A stretch of DNA of 64,000 nt from Limnohabitans sp. Jir61 (GCF_003063545.1 NZ_NESD01000004.1:223632-287631); one strand, 5' to 3'; positions 37,669 to 46,337 are shown, counted from the stretch's first letter. Made by a program: numbers and translations. Notes: generated from the sequence alone by a model not told the origin.

Positions 37669-39609
37669 TCAATGCCCAAGTGCCTTTGCTATTTTGTGAC
37701 GCGGCACCGTAGTTTTGGGACACTTTCCCTTAGGCAATTCAAACCACTGGCGCACATCGTTTTCTAAACCTACACCATGCATGTAGTTGTAAATGGCTTT
37801 TTTCAAACCATGACCTAGCGTGTCGTGATCAGTACCGGTTGGGTCAACAAAAGCAATATCGTTTTTTGCAAAACTCACTTCTGGTAACGGCACAACCTGT
37901 ACACCATACGCTGCAGGGTTTTTGCCCACTGGCGAATGCACAGTGCATGCAAAGCGATGGAAGAAGCCGCTTTGAATGCACCCATTCTCAAACAGTTGGC
38001 GCACGTACTCCAAAGCGTCCACCGTGTCTTGCAAGGTCTGCGTGGGAAAGCCGTACATCAGGTAGGCATGCACCAAGATGCCTGCCTCGGAAAAGCCTTT
38101 GGTGACTTGTGCCACTTGCTCAACTGAAACGCCTTTTTTCATCAAGCTCAATAATCGATCTGACGCCACCTCTAAGCCACCTGACATGGCAATACAACCG
38201 CTCTCGGCCAACAACTCAGCCAACTCTGGCGTAAAGGTTTTTTCAAAGCGGATATTGCCCCACCAAGAAATGTGCACCCTACGACGCAGCAATTCTTCGG
38301 CCAAAGCCTTGAGGGCTTTAGGTGGTGCAGCTTCATCCACAAAATGAAAACCCGTTTGACCTGTCTCTGCCACGATTTGTTCAATGCGGTCCACCAGCGT
38401 GGTGGCCGATGCGGTTTCGTAACGCGAGATGTAGTCGAGACTCACATCACAAAAGCTGCACTTTTTCCAGTAGCAGCCATGCGCCACGGTCAACTTGTTC
38501 CAACGTCCATCGCTCCAAAGACGATGCATGGGGTTGAGCATATCCAGCAGCGACAAATATCGGTCTAGCGGTAGGCCGTCCCACGTAGGCGTGCCCACGT
38601 CTTCAAATGACACATCGGGCTCAGCCCAGTTCATGAATTGCACCGCGCCAGCATCGTTACGTACAAAAGTGCGCACCAAGCGTTGTGCGCTGCGTTTGCC
38701 TTGTAGATGCTCTAACAAAGCCAACAAAGGGCGCTCGCCTGCGTCTAAGCTAATGAAATCCAGATAGTCAAATACGAGCGGCTCGGTCAGCTCACGTAAC
38801 TCGGTATTCACAAAGCCGCCCCCCAATCCAATGCGAATGTGCGGGTGATATGCCTTGATAGTCTGCGCCATGCGAAACGCTGCATATACCGCACCAGGAA
38901 ACGGCACGGACAGCAACACCAATTGCGGTTGGTGTTTGGCAATCACATCTAGCGTCAAGGTCTGCAAAGTGCGGTCTACCAACGTGGGGACTGCAGCCAA
39001 CGCTCGAGCCAAGGGTTCAAAGGTAGCTTGGCTGCCAGCCAATTGTTCGGCGTAACGCACAAACTCAAAACGACTGTCCACCGCATCGCGCAGCACGTCG
39101 GCCAAGTCGTTCAAATACAAGGTGGCCAAGTGACGGGCACGATCTTGCTGACCCAACGCGCCAAATGCCCAAGCCAGTGGATCGCCGCTGCCGTCATCTT
39201 CGTAGGCGTCTAGCGAGGCAAAACGTGGGCCTTCGGGCAAAAAGCCTCGCCCTGCCATACGGTGACTCAGCGTGGAATCACGACCTTGCAAAAAGGCAAT
39301 GGTGGGTGCAATGGTCGATTGGTAACGCTCAAAATAGTCTAAGAAGTAGTTCACGCAAGCCGTGCGTTCAGCCTCGGGCTGTGCCAACGCACAGTCATGA
39401 ACTTGCTCCAAACCTTCTGGCGTAAACAACGCCAAGACCAGAGCCAAAGCCAAGTCCTCCTGTACGGCATCTACTCCCTGCGAACGTAGAAAACCAGTGA
39501 GATAGGCAGTAGACGGATAAGGCGTGTTGAGCTGAGTCATCGGGGGGATGAGACTCAGAACTCTAAAATTTGACGAGGAAAATTTGAATTCGGACATTCT
39601 GGGCGCCAT
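37669..39609 (-). CDS. B12-binding-domain radical SAM protein
   Basis: 646 residues. An N-terminal region resembling a cobalamin-binding Rossmann domain (RVLSLIPPMTQLNTPYPSTA; GLGGGFVNTE ~261-270) precedes a radical SAM barrel with cluster cysteines 379, 384 and 387 in HGCYWKKCSFCD. The first spacing is four residues, a variant seen in this subfamily, rather than the textbook three. The final part contains HRFACTVHSPVG. Such enzymes do methylations or other radical chemistry on unknown targets. No maturation or substrate gene lies next to it. The start is uncertain: 39609 or 39597, neither with a strong ribosome site. Confidence 0.82.
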   Translation of the reverse strand: MAPRMSEFKFSSSNFRVLSLIPPMTQLNTPYPSTAYLTGFLRSQGVDAVQEDLALALVLALFTPEGLEQVHDCALAQPEAERTACVNYFLDYFERYQSTIAPTIAFLQGRDSTLSHRMAGRGFLPEGPRFASLDAYEDDGSGDPLAWAFGALGQQDRARHLATLYLNDLADVLRDAVDSRFEFVRYAEQLAGSQATFEPLARALAAVPTLVDRTLQTLTLDVIAKHQPQLVLLSVPFPGAVYAAFRMAQTIKAYHPHIRIGLGGGFVNTELRELTEPLVFDYLDFISLDAGERPLLALLEHLQGKRSAQRLVRTFVRNDAGAVQFMNWAEPDVSFEDVGTPTWDGLPLDRYLSLLDMLNPMHRLWSDGRWNKLTVAHGCYWKKCSFCDVSLDYISRYETASATTLVDRIEQIVAETGQTGFHFVDEAAPPKALKALAEELLRRRVHISWWGNIRFEKTFTPELAELLAESGCIAMSGGLEVASDRLLSLMKKGVSVEQVAQVTKGFSEAGILVHAYLMYGFPTQTLQDTVDALEYVRQLFENGCIQSGFFHRFACTVHSPVGKNPAAYGVQVVPLPEVSFAKNDIAFVDPTGTDHDTLGHGLKKAIYNYMHGVGLENDVRQWFELPKGKCPKTTVPRHKIAKALGH

Positions 39610-39740
39610 TATCAGTGCCAGTTGTCCGTTTACTCATAGAACTCTAAATCTGTAAAAATTATCAAACCCACTCAAGGTTTGACTTTTAACGTCGATACCT
39701 AATGGCTAACTTTCTTTTTAACCACAACAAGGACATCATC

Positions 39741-40319
39741 GTGAGCAAAATCACACCTACTTGCGCCTGTTGCGGGCCTCTTCAATTGGCCGGCAATCAC
39801 TCACGTCGCGGCTTTCTAACTGCAGGCGCTGCCACCGTCGCTGGCAGCTTGATGGGCATGATGCCCTTTCAAGCCCAAGCGGCCAGTGGCAACTACGAAG
39901 CCATGTTGGTCAACTGCATTGACCCACGCTTCACTACCCTGAGCTGGCAATACATGGGTCTGCTTCAAGGCATCAGTCGTGAAAAACTGACCGACAACTA
40001 TAGTCAATTCGTTATTGCTGGTGGCCCTATTGGTGCAGTACACCCCAAGTTTTCAGCATGGCACAAAGCTTATTGGGACAACTTGGACATCACTGTGTCC
40101 TTGCATCACATCAAACGCGTGGTGGGCATTACTCACCGTGATTGCGGTGCAGCCAAACTGGCTTTTGGTGACGACAAGGTGGCTGATAAAGAAACCGAAA
40201 CTGAATCACATGCAGAAGCATTGAATGAGTTCCGCCGTCAAGTTCAAAAGCGTCATCCTAAGTTGAGCGTGATCACTGGCATCATGAGCTTGGATGGTCG
40301 CGTAGATTTGATTGGCTAA
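39741..40319 (+). CDS. Tat-exported beta-carbonic-anhydrase-like protein
   Basis: About 192 residues. The Tat signal SRRGFLTAGA (Arg22-Arg23) with a long hydrophobic stretch ending AQAAS is followed by a short beta-CA domain. Zinc-site motifs are NCIDPRF (Cys59, Asp61, Arg63) and THRDCG (His132, Cys135), the full Cys-His-Cys set with the Asp-Arg pair. It would hydrate CO2 in the periplasm. The mature domain (~145 residues) is shorter than classical beta-CAs (~200). GTG 39741 is chosen because AAGGA is upstream; an ATG at 39702 would add 13 residues. A CxCC motif precedes the twin arginines. Confidence 0.78.
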   Translation: MSKITPTCACCGPLQLAGNHSRRGFLTAGAATVAGSLMGMMPFQAQAASGNYEAMLVNCIDPRFTTLSWQYMGLLQGISREKLTDNYSQFVIAGGPIGAVHPKFSAWHKAYWDNLDITVSLHHIKRVVGITHRDCGAAKLAFGDDKVADKETETESHAEALNEFRRQVQKRHPKLSVITGIMSLDGRVDLIG

Positions 40320-40329
40320 ATCGCTAAAG

Positions 40330-40455
40330 CCCCAGCAACTTGCGCCGATATATAGGGTTCAAGGTTGCTGAGGTTTATGACCGCTCTCGCTACCAGCCCG
40401 AAGTTTTAGGGCGCGTGTGGACTCCAATTCACCGCCGGGAGCGGTCCCCTTTTTT
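40330..40455 (+). ncRNA. Candidate structured RNA ending in a terminator
   Basis: Three pairings can be drawn. AGCAAC (near 40334) pairs with GTTGCT (near 40365). GACCGCTC (40379-40386) pairs with GAGCGGTC (40439-40446). GTGGA/TTCAC forms a small inner hairpin (~40417-40432). The segment ends in a terminator (40431-40455). The GACCGCTC pairing and the terminator hairpin compete for the same bases, as in a switch. No plus-strand gene follows closely, so a small RNA or a long 3' UTR of the carbonic-anhydrase gene fits better than a riboswitch. It matches no RNA family I can name. Confidence 0.35.
40431..40455 (+). terminator. Intrinsic terminator after the carbonic-anhydrase-like gene
   Basis: ACCGC-CGGGA-GCGGT hairpin (40431-40445) followed by CCCC and six T residues. 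Confidence 0.7.
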
Positions 40456-40909
40456 ACTTACAAACTACCTCGTGCATCCGGTAGTGTCTGATGTCCTCAA
40501 AATGCAGAGGGGTCTTAATGAACTGCCTTGCAAACTCTGAATTACTCTGCTCAATGAATGTGTCTTTCACTTTGTGGGTGATGAACGGCACTTTACCCAC
40601 CATGTCGCGATAAAAAATCCGCTCGACCAGTTGAATGCTTTGCTCTTGGCAATTGATCTCATAGGTCGACTGCTCTGACGAGTAGTTGTACAACATGACC
40701 TTCACCACAGCTTTAGGCGTGTGAAACGGCACTTTGGCATCCACAGGTAACTGGGTGAATGTGCGCAACACCTTGACCTTACCCTTATCTTCGACCGGCG
40801 AGTAGTAATAATCGTTCGAGCCATGGTTGTTATTCGTGAAATAAACCCAGCCAGCCCAAAGGTTGGGCTGGTAAGCTGACACAAGTAGGACGAGTAAATA
40901 TTTAGGCAT
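40454..40909 (-). CDS. Secreted hypothetical protein resembling surface-adhesin E domain
   Basis: 151 residues. N-terminal hydrophobic signal (YLLVLLVSAYQPNLWA) followed by a beta-rich domain: GWVYFTNNN, YYYSPVEDKGKVKVLRTF, a central NYSSEQSTYEINCQEQSIQLVERIFY and a C-terminal MHEVVCK. The layout (Trp near the mature start, tyrosines, then two far-apart cysteines in xNCxE and VC) resembles the small surface-adhesin E-like domain common in betaproteobacteria, whose function is mostly unknown. Its 3' end abuts the terminator of the opposite-strand transcript. Family assignment is tentative. Confidence 0.6.
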   Translation of the reverse strand: MPKYLLVLLVSAYQPNLWAGWVYFTNNNHGSNDYYYSPVEDKGKVKVLRTFTQLPVDAKVPFHTPKAVVKVMLYNYSSEQSTYEINCQEQSIQLVERIFYRDMVGKVPFITHKVKDTFIEQSNSEFARQFIKTPLHFEDIRHYRMHEVVCK

Positions 40910-40957
40910 AAGGTAGCCTCATTTTATTTGCAAACCCAAATCATGGAAAATCAAGCT

Positions 40958-41209
40958 ATGACTGATGCAACAACACAACGCCCTGCCCTGCCCGACCACT
41001 TGTCGATCGACCCTCGAAGCCCACACTATGCGCCTGCCGTCTTTGAGTACGAAATCGGCATTCGGTTCAACGACAAAGAACGATTTGATGTCGAAGAATA
41101 TTGCGTTTCTGAAGGCTGGATCAAAGTGCCTGCCAATAAAACACTAGATCGCAAAGGCAAACCCCTGCTTATCAAACTCAAAGGTAAAGTCGAAGCGTTT
41201 TACAAATAA
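40958..41209 (+). CDS. DUF3297 family protein
   Basis: 83 residues. Nearly the whole sequence matches the DUF3297 pattern: LPDHLSIDPRSPHYAPAVFE, VGIRFNDKER-type core (here IGIRFNDKERFDVEEYC) and a C-terminal LKGKVEAFYK. These are small cytoplasmic glutathione-synthetase-associated or stand-alone proteins with no assigned biochemical role. The ATG at 40958 is chosen; in-frame starts at 40943 and 40928 are possible. It begins a small run of short genes (DUF3297, DUF1330, membrane protein, MFS). Confidence 0.85.
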   Translation: MTDATTQRPALPDHLSIDPRSPHYAPAVFEYEIGIRFNDKERFDVEEYCVSEGWIKVPANKTLDRKGKPLLIKLKGKVEAFYK

Positions 41210-41220
41210 ACGGACGCGAT

Positions 41221-41517
41221 ATGACCAAAGCATATTTGATAGGCCAAATTACCATCACCAACCCTGAAGGGTATGCTTTCTATGCTGCGCGAGTGCCTCA
41301 AACAATCGCAGACTTCGGGGGCAAATATTTGGTTCGCGGTGGTCATGCCACCCAAGTTGAAGGTCGACCTCAAGGCGATCGCAATGTTGCTATTGAATTT
41401 CCTGATCGACAAGCAGCTGAGGCTTGGTACACAAGTGACGCCTATCAGTCCATCATCAAACATCGCACAGATAACTCTACAGGCGCATTGGTGCTGGTTG
41501 ACGGCTACACCGCATGA
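41221..41517 (+). CDS. DUF1330 domain protein
   Basis: 98 residues, matching the ferredoxin-like DUF1330 family over its full length: AYLIGQITITNPEGYAFYA, the arginine-glycine stretch KYLVRGGHATQVEG, and VAIEFPDRQAAEAWYTSDAY. Structures of this fold are dimeric alpha/beta-barrel (dabb-like) proteins of unknown activity. It follows the DUF3297 gene by 11 bp and its stop overlaps the next start, so cotranslation is likely. Confidence 0.9.
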   Translation: MTKAYLIGQITITNPEGYAFYAARVPQTIADFGGKYLVRGGHATQVEGRPQGDRNVAIEFPDRQAAEAWYTSDAYQSIIKHRTDNSTGALVLVDGYTA

Positions 41518-41915
41518 CACTCTCGCGCGCTCAAAAAATCGGGGTTGTTTTTTTTGCACTCAGTTTGCCTTGCGCCTACCTCAGCGCCAACTGGCGACAT
41601 GAGGCCAATTTACTTGAGATCACAGAACAGTTCAAACTTGAACAAAGTCTTCACCTCAGCACAGACAAGCTTCTGAGCAACTGCGAGCGCAATGCGCAAA
41701 AAGAAAATACGCCCTACGGTGCCAACCACCAAATTTGCGACGAAGGCTTGCAAGAGCATGACCTAACTGCACGTTTGATGGATGCATTAGAAACAGAAAA
41801 AGAACGTAACAACACACGTTGGTATCGCAACTTTTTCTTAAGCGTTTTAATTTTCAATTTACTTGGGTTAGCAGTCCAACAGTGGCTGAACTTTACAAAG
41901 CGCAACGACACTTAA
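41514..41915 (+). CDS. Small two-helix membrane protein of unknown function
   Basis: 133 residues. Membrane helix near 6-24 (AQKIGVVFFALSLPCAYLS), a polar ~75-residue middle with three cysteines predicted in coiled or helical structure (EITEQFKLEQSL...), and a second helix near 104-122 (FFLSVLIFNLLGLAVQQWL). No family recognised. It begins in an ATGA overlap with the DUF1330 stop and ends 4 bp before the MFS gene, so it is embedded in the same operon. It could be a subunit or modulator of the neighbouring transporter, but that is only by position. Confidence 0.65.
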   Translation: MTLSRAQKIGVVFFALSLPCAYLSANWRHEANLLEITEQFKLEQSLHLSTDKLLSNCERNAQKENTPYGANHQICDEGLQEHDLTARLMDALETEKERNNTRWYRNFFLSVLIFNLLGLAVQQWLNFTKRNDT

Positions 41916-41919
41916 GCCC

Positions 41920-43158
41920 ATGCAAACACATCTGTCTTCGCGCAAAGAACTGTATTTACTCCTATCCTTATCAGGCATCCAGTTCACTCACATCGTGGAC
42001 TTCATGATCATGATGCCCTTGGGGCCTCAGCTCACCGCGCTATTTAACATCAGCTTGGCTGAATTTGGGCTGTTGGTGTCTGCTTATACCGTAGCAGCAG
42101 GCATGTCTGGTCTGTTTGCAACGACCTTTGTCGATCGATTCGATAGAAAACGTCTTTTGCTTGCGCTCTACGTACTTTTTGCACTCACGACGGTAGCCTG
42201 CGGCTTAGCGCCAACATATGGCTGGCTGATGGTAGCGCGCATCGCATCAGGTTTTTTTGGTGGCGTGTTATCAACCATGAGCCAAACCATCATCGGCGAT
42301 GTGATCCCGTTCGCTCGACGCGGCCGAGCAACTGGCATCGTGATGACTTCGTTTTCTGTGGCAACAGTTGCGGGTGTACCTGCAGGCTTGCTATTTGCAA
42401 ACTTATGGGGTTGGCACTATGCATTCTTTGGCATCGGTGTGATGTGTATCGGAATTGGCACATTGGCTTGTTACAGCGTTCCCAAGCTCGATGCGCACGT
42501 GGCACATGCCAAAGACAAACATGTCTTACATGCGATGGGACAGGTGATGGGCGAGCACAACCAACGCATGGCATTGCTCCTATCCGGCACGATGATGTTT
42601 GCTGCTTTCACTATCATTCCCTACATTACCCTTTACCTTCAAACCAACCAAGTGATGACGTCCAGCGAAATACCATGGCTTTACTTCTGTGGCGGAGTCA
42701 TTACCCTCTTCAGTGGACGCTGGGTAGGCGGATTAACCGATCGCATCGGTAAACGACAGACATTTCAAAGAGCCGTTCTTTTTTCGATCATCCCCATGAT
42801 CATCGTCACCTTGCTAGAGCCGGTCCCTTTGCCATTTGTTTTGGCGGTCACGACTACCTTATTCTTTGCAATGAACGCTCGCATGATCCCGGGGATGGCT
42901 TTGCTTACATCAGCAGCTAATCCTAAATTTCGCGGTACGTTTCTCTCTCTGAATGGCGCCGTGCAGTCGTTCTCAATGGGACTCGCTTCTTGGGTTGGGG
43001 GTCTATTACTACAGCGTGAACCCAGTGGACACGTCACGCACTATTGGCTTTGTGCCGTGATGGCAACCCTTGCATCTTTGCTCGCCTACGAACTGTCTAA
43101 ACGCGTCTCTATGCACGAGGAAATGGGTCCTGAGTCAGCGCTATCACGAGCAAAGTAG
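41920..43158 (+). CDS. MFS drug/sugar-efflux-type transporter
   Basis: 412 residues with about twelve membrane segments. Family motifs: TTFVDRFDRKRLLLA in loop 2-3 (motif A, normally GxLaDRxGrkr), SQTIIGDVIPFARRGRATGIV in the middle loop, and GGLTDRIGKRQTF in the second half. Substrate not predictable; AraJ/YdhP-like exporters are the nearest in style. It starts 4 bp after the small membrane protein. Its last 15 bases overlap the end of the convergent BLUF gene. Confidence 0.88.
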   Translation: MQTHLSSRKELYLLLSLSGIQFTHIVDFMIMMPLGPQLTALFNISLAEFGLLVSAYTVAAGMSGLFATTFVDRFDRKRLLLALYVLFALTTVACGLAPTYGWLMVARIASGFFGGVLSTMSQTIIGDVIPFARRGRATGIVMTSFSVATVAGVPAGLLFANLWGWHYAFFGIGVMCIGIGTLACYSVPKLDAHVAHAKDKHVLHAMGQVMGEHNQRMALLLSGTMMFAAFTIIPYITLYLQTNQVMTSSEIPWLYFCGGVITLFSGRWVGGLTDRIGKRQTFQRAVLFSIIPMIIVTLLEPVPLPFVLAVTTTLFFAMNARMIPGMALLTSAANPKFRGTFLSLNGAVQSFSMGLASWVGGLLLQREPSGHVTHYWLCAVMATLASLLAYELSKRVSMHEEMGPESALSRAK

Positions 43159-43545
43159 AGACTTTTCAGAGACGCCGTTGGCATCTAACGGAAAGAAGCC
43201 AGGCATATTGAAATCATTCAGATATCGGTAACTGCTAAACGCCATCGCCCATTCCTCAAAGCGCCTAAACTCGGCAGCCCCCCTGTGACGCACTTCCAAA
43301 ATTTCATGCCTATTGTCTTTAAGCAAAGATTGCCAAAGGCCATCAATGGCGGCAGGCGGCCCCTCAATACATTGCTTGAATATGCCATCTGCATAAAGTA
43401 GATGGCCAGTGATACCCAAACGAGCATTTTTCTCGCGGCAATTATTCAATAAATTGAATAAATCGAGCGTCCCCATTGGCTCGCTAGCCCTAGAGATGTA
43501 AATCAGACGCTCAACGGCTGTTGGTTGCACAAATGGCAGTGACAT
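43144..43545 (-). CDS. Stand-alone BLUF blue-light sensor protein
   Basis: 133 residues, essentially one BLUF domain. All flavin-site residues align with AppA at a constant offset of five: Tyr16, Asn40, Gln58, Trp99 and Met101 (in RLIYISR, KNARLGITGHLLY, GIFKQCIEGP and EEWAMAF). It should bind FAD and shift spectrum in blue light. There is no fused output domain, so it must signal through a partner protein, as with PixD-type short BLUFs. No partner gene is adjacent; the overlapping convergent MFS gene is probably unrelated. Confidence 0.92.
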   Translation of the reverse strand: MSLPFVQPTAVERLIYISRASEPMGTLDLFNLLNNCREKNARLGITGHLLYADGIFKQCIEGPPAAIDGLWQSLLKDNRHEILEVRHRGAAEFRRFEEWAMAFSSYRYLNDFNMPGFFPLDANGVSEKSLLCS

Positions 43546-43615
43546 AAAACGAGATATTTTGAAATCAGTGCCCCATCTTGAAGTTCAACCCTGACAGCAA
43601 ATTTGCAAATGCAAA

Positions 43616-43637
43616 CAAAAAAGCCCCTCACGGGGCT
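43616..43637 (-). terminator. Terminator of the tRNA-Gly-tRNA-Cys transcript
   Basis: AGCCCC-GTGA-GGGGCT hairpin on the minus strand followed by six T residues. Confidence 0.85.
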
Positions 43638-43663
43638 AAATTGTTGATTCCACGAAGGAAATC

Positions 43664-43737
43664 TGGAGGCGCGACCCAGAGTCGAACTGGGCTAAACGGA
43701 TTTGCAATCCGGTGCATAACCGCTTTGCTATCGCGCC
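43664..43737 (-). tRNA. tRNA-Cys (anticodon GCA)
   Basis: 74 bases with encoded CCA. Acceptor GGCGCGA/TCGCGCC, anticodon arm CGGATTGCAAATCCG giving GCA, T-arm CAGTTCGACTC. 49 bases downstream of tRNA-Gly copy 2 on the same strand, sharing one terminator. Confidence 0.97.
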
Positions 43738-43786
43738 ATTCACTTTGACGAAAAAGGGAAGCATGGTGTGCTTCCCTTATCGAATT

Positions 43787-43862
43787 TGGAGCGGGAAACG
43801 AGGCTCGAACTCGCGACCTCAACCTTGGCAAGGTTGCGCTCTACCAACTGAGCTATTCCCGC
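43787..43862 (-). tRNA. tRNA-Gly (anticodon GCC), copy 2
   Basis: 76 bases with CCA, base-for-base identical to the copy at 37519-37594. Paired with tRNA-Cys in one transcript downstream of lon. Confidence 0.97.
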
Positions 43863-43919
43863 ATAAGACGTATATTCTAGCGCATTTTTCACCCTGTTTT
43901 GGCATGCACTAGAAAAATC

Positions 43920-46337
43920 TTAATGCTTGATCGCTTCGGCTTTTGTCACTGGGTCTGCTGCAGCCGCGGCGGCCGCAGCTGGCACCTCGTCAGGCAGTGG
44001 CGTGGGCATCTTCTCAAGTGCAATTTCAAGCACTTTGTCGATCCAACGCACCGGCACGATTTCCAAACCGTTCTTCACGTTTTCTGGAATTTCTTGCAGA
44101 TCTTTTACGTTTTCTTCTGGAATCAACACGGTCTTGATTCCACCGCGTAATGCAGCCAAGAGCTTCTCTTTCAAGCCGCCGATCGCAGTGACCTCACCAC
44201 GCAAGGTGATCTCACCTGTCATGGCGACATCTGCACGCACAGGAATGCCTGTAAGAGCTGAAACCAATGCGGTTGTCATAGCTGCACCTGCGCTTGGGCC
44301 GTCTTTAGGCGTTGCGCCATCAGGCACGTGAATGTGAATGTCACGCTTTTCAAGCAAGTCTTCTGAAATGCCTAAACGGCGTGCACGACTGCGCACGACA
44401 GTTCGGGCTGCTTCCACAGACTCTTTCATCACATCACCCAGCGAGCCGGTACGTGTAATGGTGCCCTTGCCAATCATGATGGCGGCTTCAATGGTCAGCA
44501 AATCGCCGCCGACTTCGGTCCATGCCAAGCCAACAACTTGACCCACTTGGTTCTCGGCTTCTGCACGACCATAGGTGTACTTGCGCACACCCAGAAAGTC
44601 GGGCAAGTTGTCAGCAGTGACTTTGACCTGAGGTGTCATTTGCTTGAGGAGCAAAGCCTTGACCACCTTGCGGCAAATCTTGGACATTTCGCGCTCTAAC
44701 GAACGCACACCCGCTTCACGGGTGTAGTAACGCACGATGTCGCGCACCGCCGCTTCGTCCACCGACAGCTCTTCGTCTTTCACGCCATTGTTTTTCATTT
44801 GCTTCGGCAGCAAATACTTCACGGCAATGTGTGTTTTTTCGTCTTCGGTGTAGCCCGACAAACGAATCACTTCCATACGGTCCAGCAAGGCTGGTGGAAT
44901 GTTCATCGAGTTGGACGTAGCCACAAACATCACGTCGCTCAAGTCGTAATCGACTTCCACATAGTGGTCTGCGAACTTGTTGTTTTGTTCGGGGTCCAAC
45001 ACCTCAAGCAAAGCACTAGAAGGATCGCCACGCGAGTCCATGCCGAGCTTGTCGATTTCGTCGAGCAAGAACAACGGGTTACGGGTGCCGACCTTGGTCA
45101 GGCTTTGCAGAACCTTGCCGGGCATCGCGCCAATGTAGGTACGACGGTGACCGCGAATCTCAGCCTCGTCACGCATACCGCCTAAGGCCATACGCACGTA
45201 CTTGCGTCCCGTCGCCTTGGCGATGGATTGACCCAACGATGTTTTACCCACGCCAGGAGGGCCTACCAAGCAAAGAATGGGCGCTTTAACCTTGTCCACG
45301 CGCTGTTGCACAGCAAGATATTCCAAGATGCGGTCTTTGACTTTGTCGAGGCCGTAGTGGTCTTCGTTCAACACATCTTCGGCATTACCGAGGTCGTGTT
45401 TAATTTTGGTTTTCTTATTCCAAGGCAAGCCCACCAGCACATCAAGGAAGTTACGCACCACAGTGGCTTCGGCCGACATGGGCGACATGAGCTTGAGTTT
45501 CTTCAACTCTGACTCTGCCTTCTTGCGTGCCTCTTGGGGCATGCGAGCAGCTTTGATCTTTTTCTCGATCTCTTCGATGTCCGCGCCCTCTTCGCCTTCG
45601 CCCAATTCTTTTTGGATGGCTTTGACCTGCTCGTTCAGATAGAAGTCACGTTGGTTTTTCTCCATCTGGCGCTTAACGCGCCCACGGATTTTTTTGTCAA
45701 CGTTGAGAATTTCGACTTCACGTTCGATTTGCTCAAACAAGTTAGACAAGCGCTCGCGCACGGGCGACAAATCGAGTACCACTTGCTTGCTCTCGAGCTT
45801 CAAAGGCAAGTGCGCGGCAATGGTGTCAGCCAAGCGGCCTGCATCATCAATGCTAGAGATAGAAGTCAAGATTTCAGGTGGAATCTTTTTGTTCAATTTG
45901 ACGTATTGGTCAAACTGTTGCATGACTGCACGGCGCAAGGCTTCGACTTCGCTGCCAGTTTCAGCTGGCAACACCTCGATGGGGGTTACGTGTGCGGTGA
46001 AGTGTGATTCACCATCTTCAATGCCGTCCACCTTGGCGCGTTGCTGACCTTCGACCAACACCTTGACCGTGCCATCTGGCAGTTTGAGCATTTGCAAAAT
46101 GGTTGACACGCAGCCCACTTCAAACATGTCGGTGACAGCAGGCTCATCTTTGGCAGCGGCTTTTTGTGCCACCAACATGATGCGGCGTTCAGCGGCCATG
46201 GCAGCTTCGAGTGCCTTAATGCTTTTAGGACGTCCCACAAACAAAGGAATGACCATGTGCGGGAACACAACCACGTCACGCAAAGGCAACAATGGCAGTT
46301 CAAGAGGGGTAGCGGGCAGCGGGGGTTGTCCAGACAT
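43920..46337 (-). CDS. lon: ATP-dependent protease Lon
   Basis: About 805 residues. N-terminal substrate domain (LPLLPLRDVVVFPHMVIPLFVGR), long coiled region, AAA+ domain with Walker A GPPGVGKTSLGQS and Walker B PLFLLDEIDK, and a C-terminal Ser-Lys protease domain with the catalytic serine in PKDGPSAGAAM and lysine in GLKEKLLAA. It degrades misfolded and regulatory proteins in the cytoplasm. ATG 46337 with GGAAGG upstream is preferred to an in-frame start at 46376. The tail is Ala-rich (AAAAAAADPVTKAEAIKH). It follows clpX by 57 bp. Confidence 0.97.
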   Translation of the reverse strand: MSGQPPLPATPLELPLLPLRDVVVFPHMVIPLFVGRPKSIKALEAAMAAERRIMLVAQKAAAKDEPAVTDMFEVGCVSTILQMLKLPDGTVKVLVEGQQRAKVDGIEDGESHFTAHVTPIEVLPAETGSEVEALRRAVMQQFDQYVKLNKKIPPEILTSISSIDDAGRLADTIAAHLPLKLESKQVVLDLSPVRERLSNLFEQIEREVEILNVDKKIRGRVKRQMEKNQRDFYLNEQVKAIQKELGEGEEGADIEEIEKKIKAARMPQEARKKAESELKKLKLMSPMSAEATVVRNFLDVLVGLPWNKKTKIKHDLGNAEDVLNEDHYGLDKVKDRILEYLAVQQRVDKVKAPILCLVGPPGVGKTSLGQSIAKATGRKYVRMALGGMRDEAEIRGHRRTYIGAMPGKVLQSLTKVGTRNPLFLLDEIDKLGMDSRGDPSSALLEVLDPEQNNKFADHYVEVDYDLSDVMFVATSNSMNIPPALLDRMEVIRLSGYTEDEKTHIAVKYLLPKQMKNNGVKDEELSVDEAAVRDIVRYYTREAGVRSLEREMSKICRKVVKALLLKQMTPQVKVTADNLPDFLGVRKYTYGRAEAENQVGQVVGLAWTEVGGDLLTIEAAIMIGKGTITRTGSLGDVMKESVEAARTVVRSRARRLGISEDLLEKRDIHIHVPDGATPKDGPSAGAAMTTALVSALTGIPVRADVAMTGEITLRGEVTAIGGLKEKLLAALRGGIKTVLIPEENVKDLQEIPENVKNGLEIVPVRWIDKVLEIALEKMPTPLPDEVPAAAAAAAADPVTKAEAIKH

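Noticed and set aside
40370..40456. Known riboswitch (FMN or cobalamin type) after the carbonic-anhydrase gene
   Set aside because: Consensus core segments of these classes are absent and no gene follows on the same strand.
37519..43862. The two identical tRNA-Gly genes as borders of an inserted island
   Set aside because: They are in direct orientation 6.2 kb apart, but the genes between them look native and no integrase or scar lies next to either tRNA; ordinary tRNA duplication is enough.
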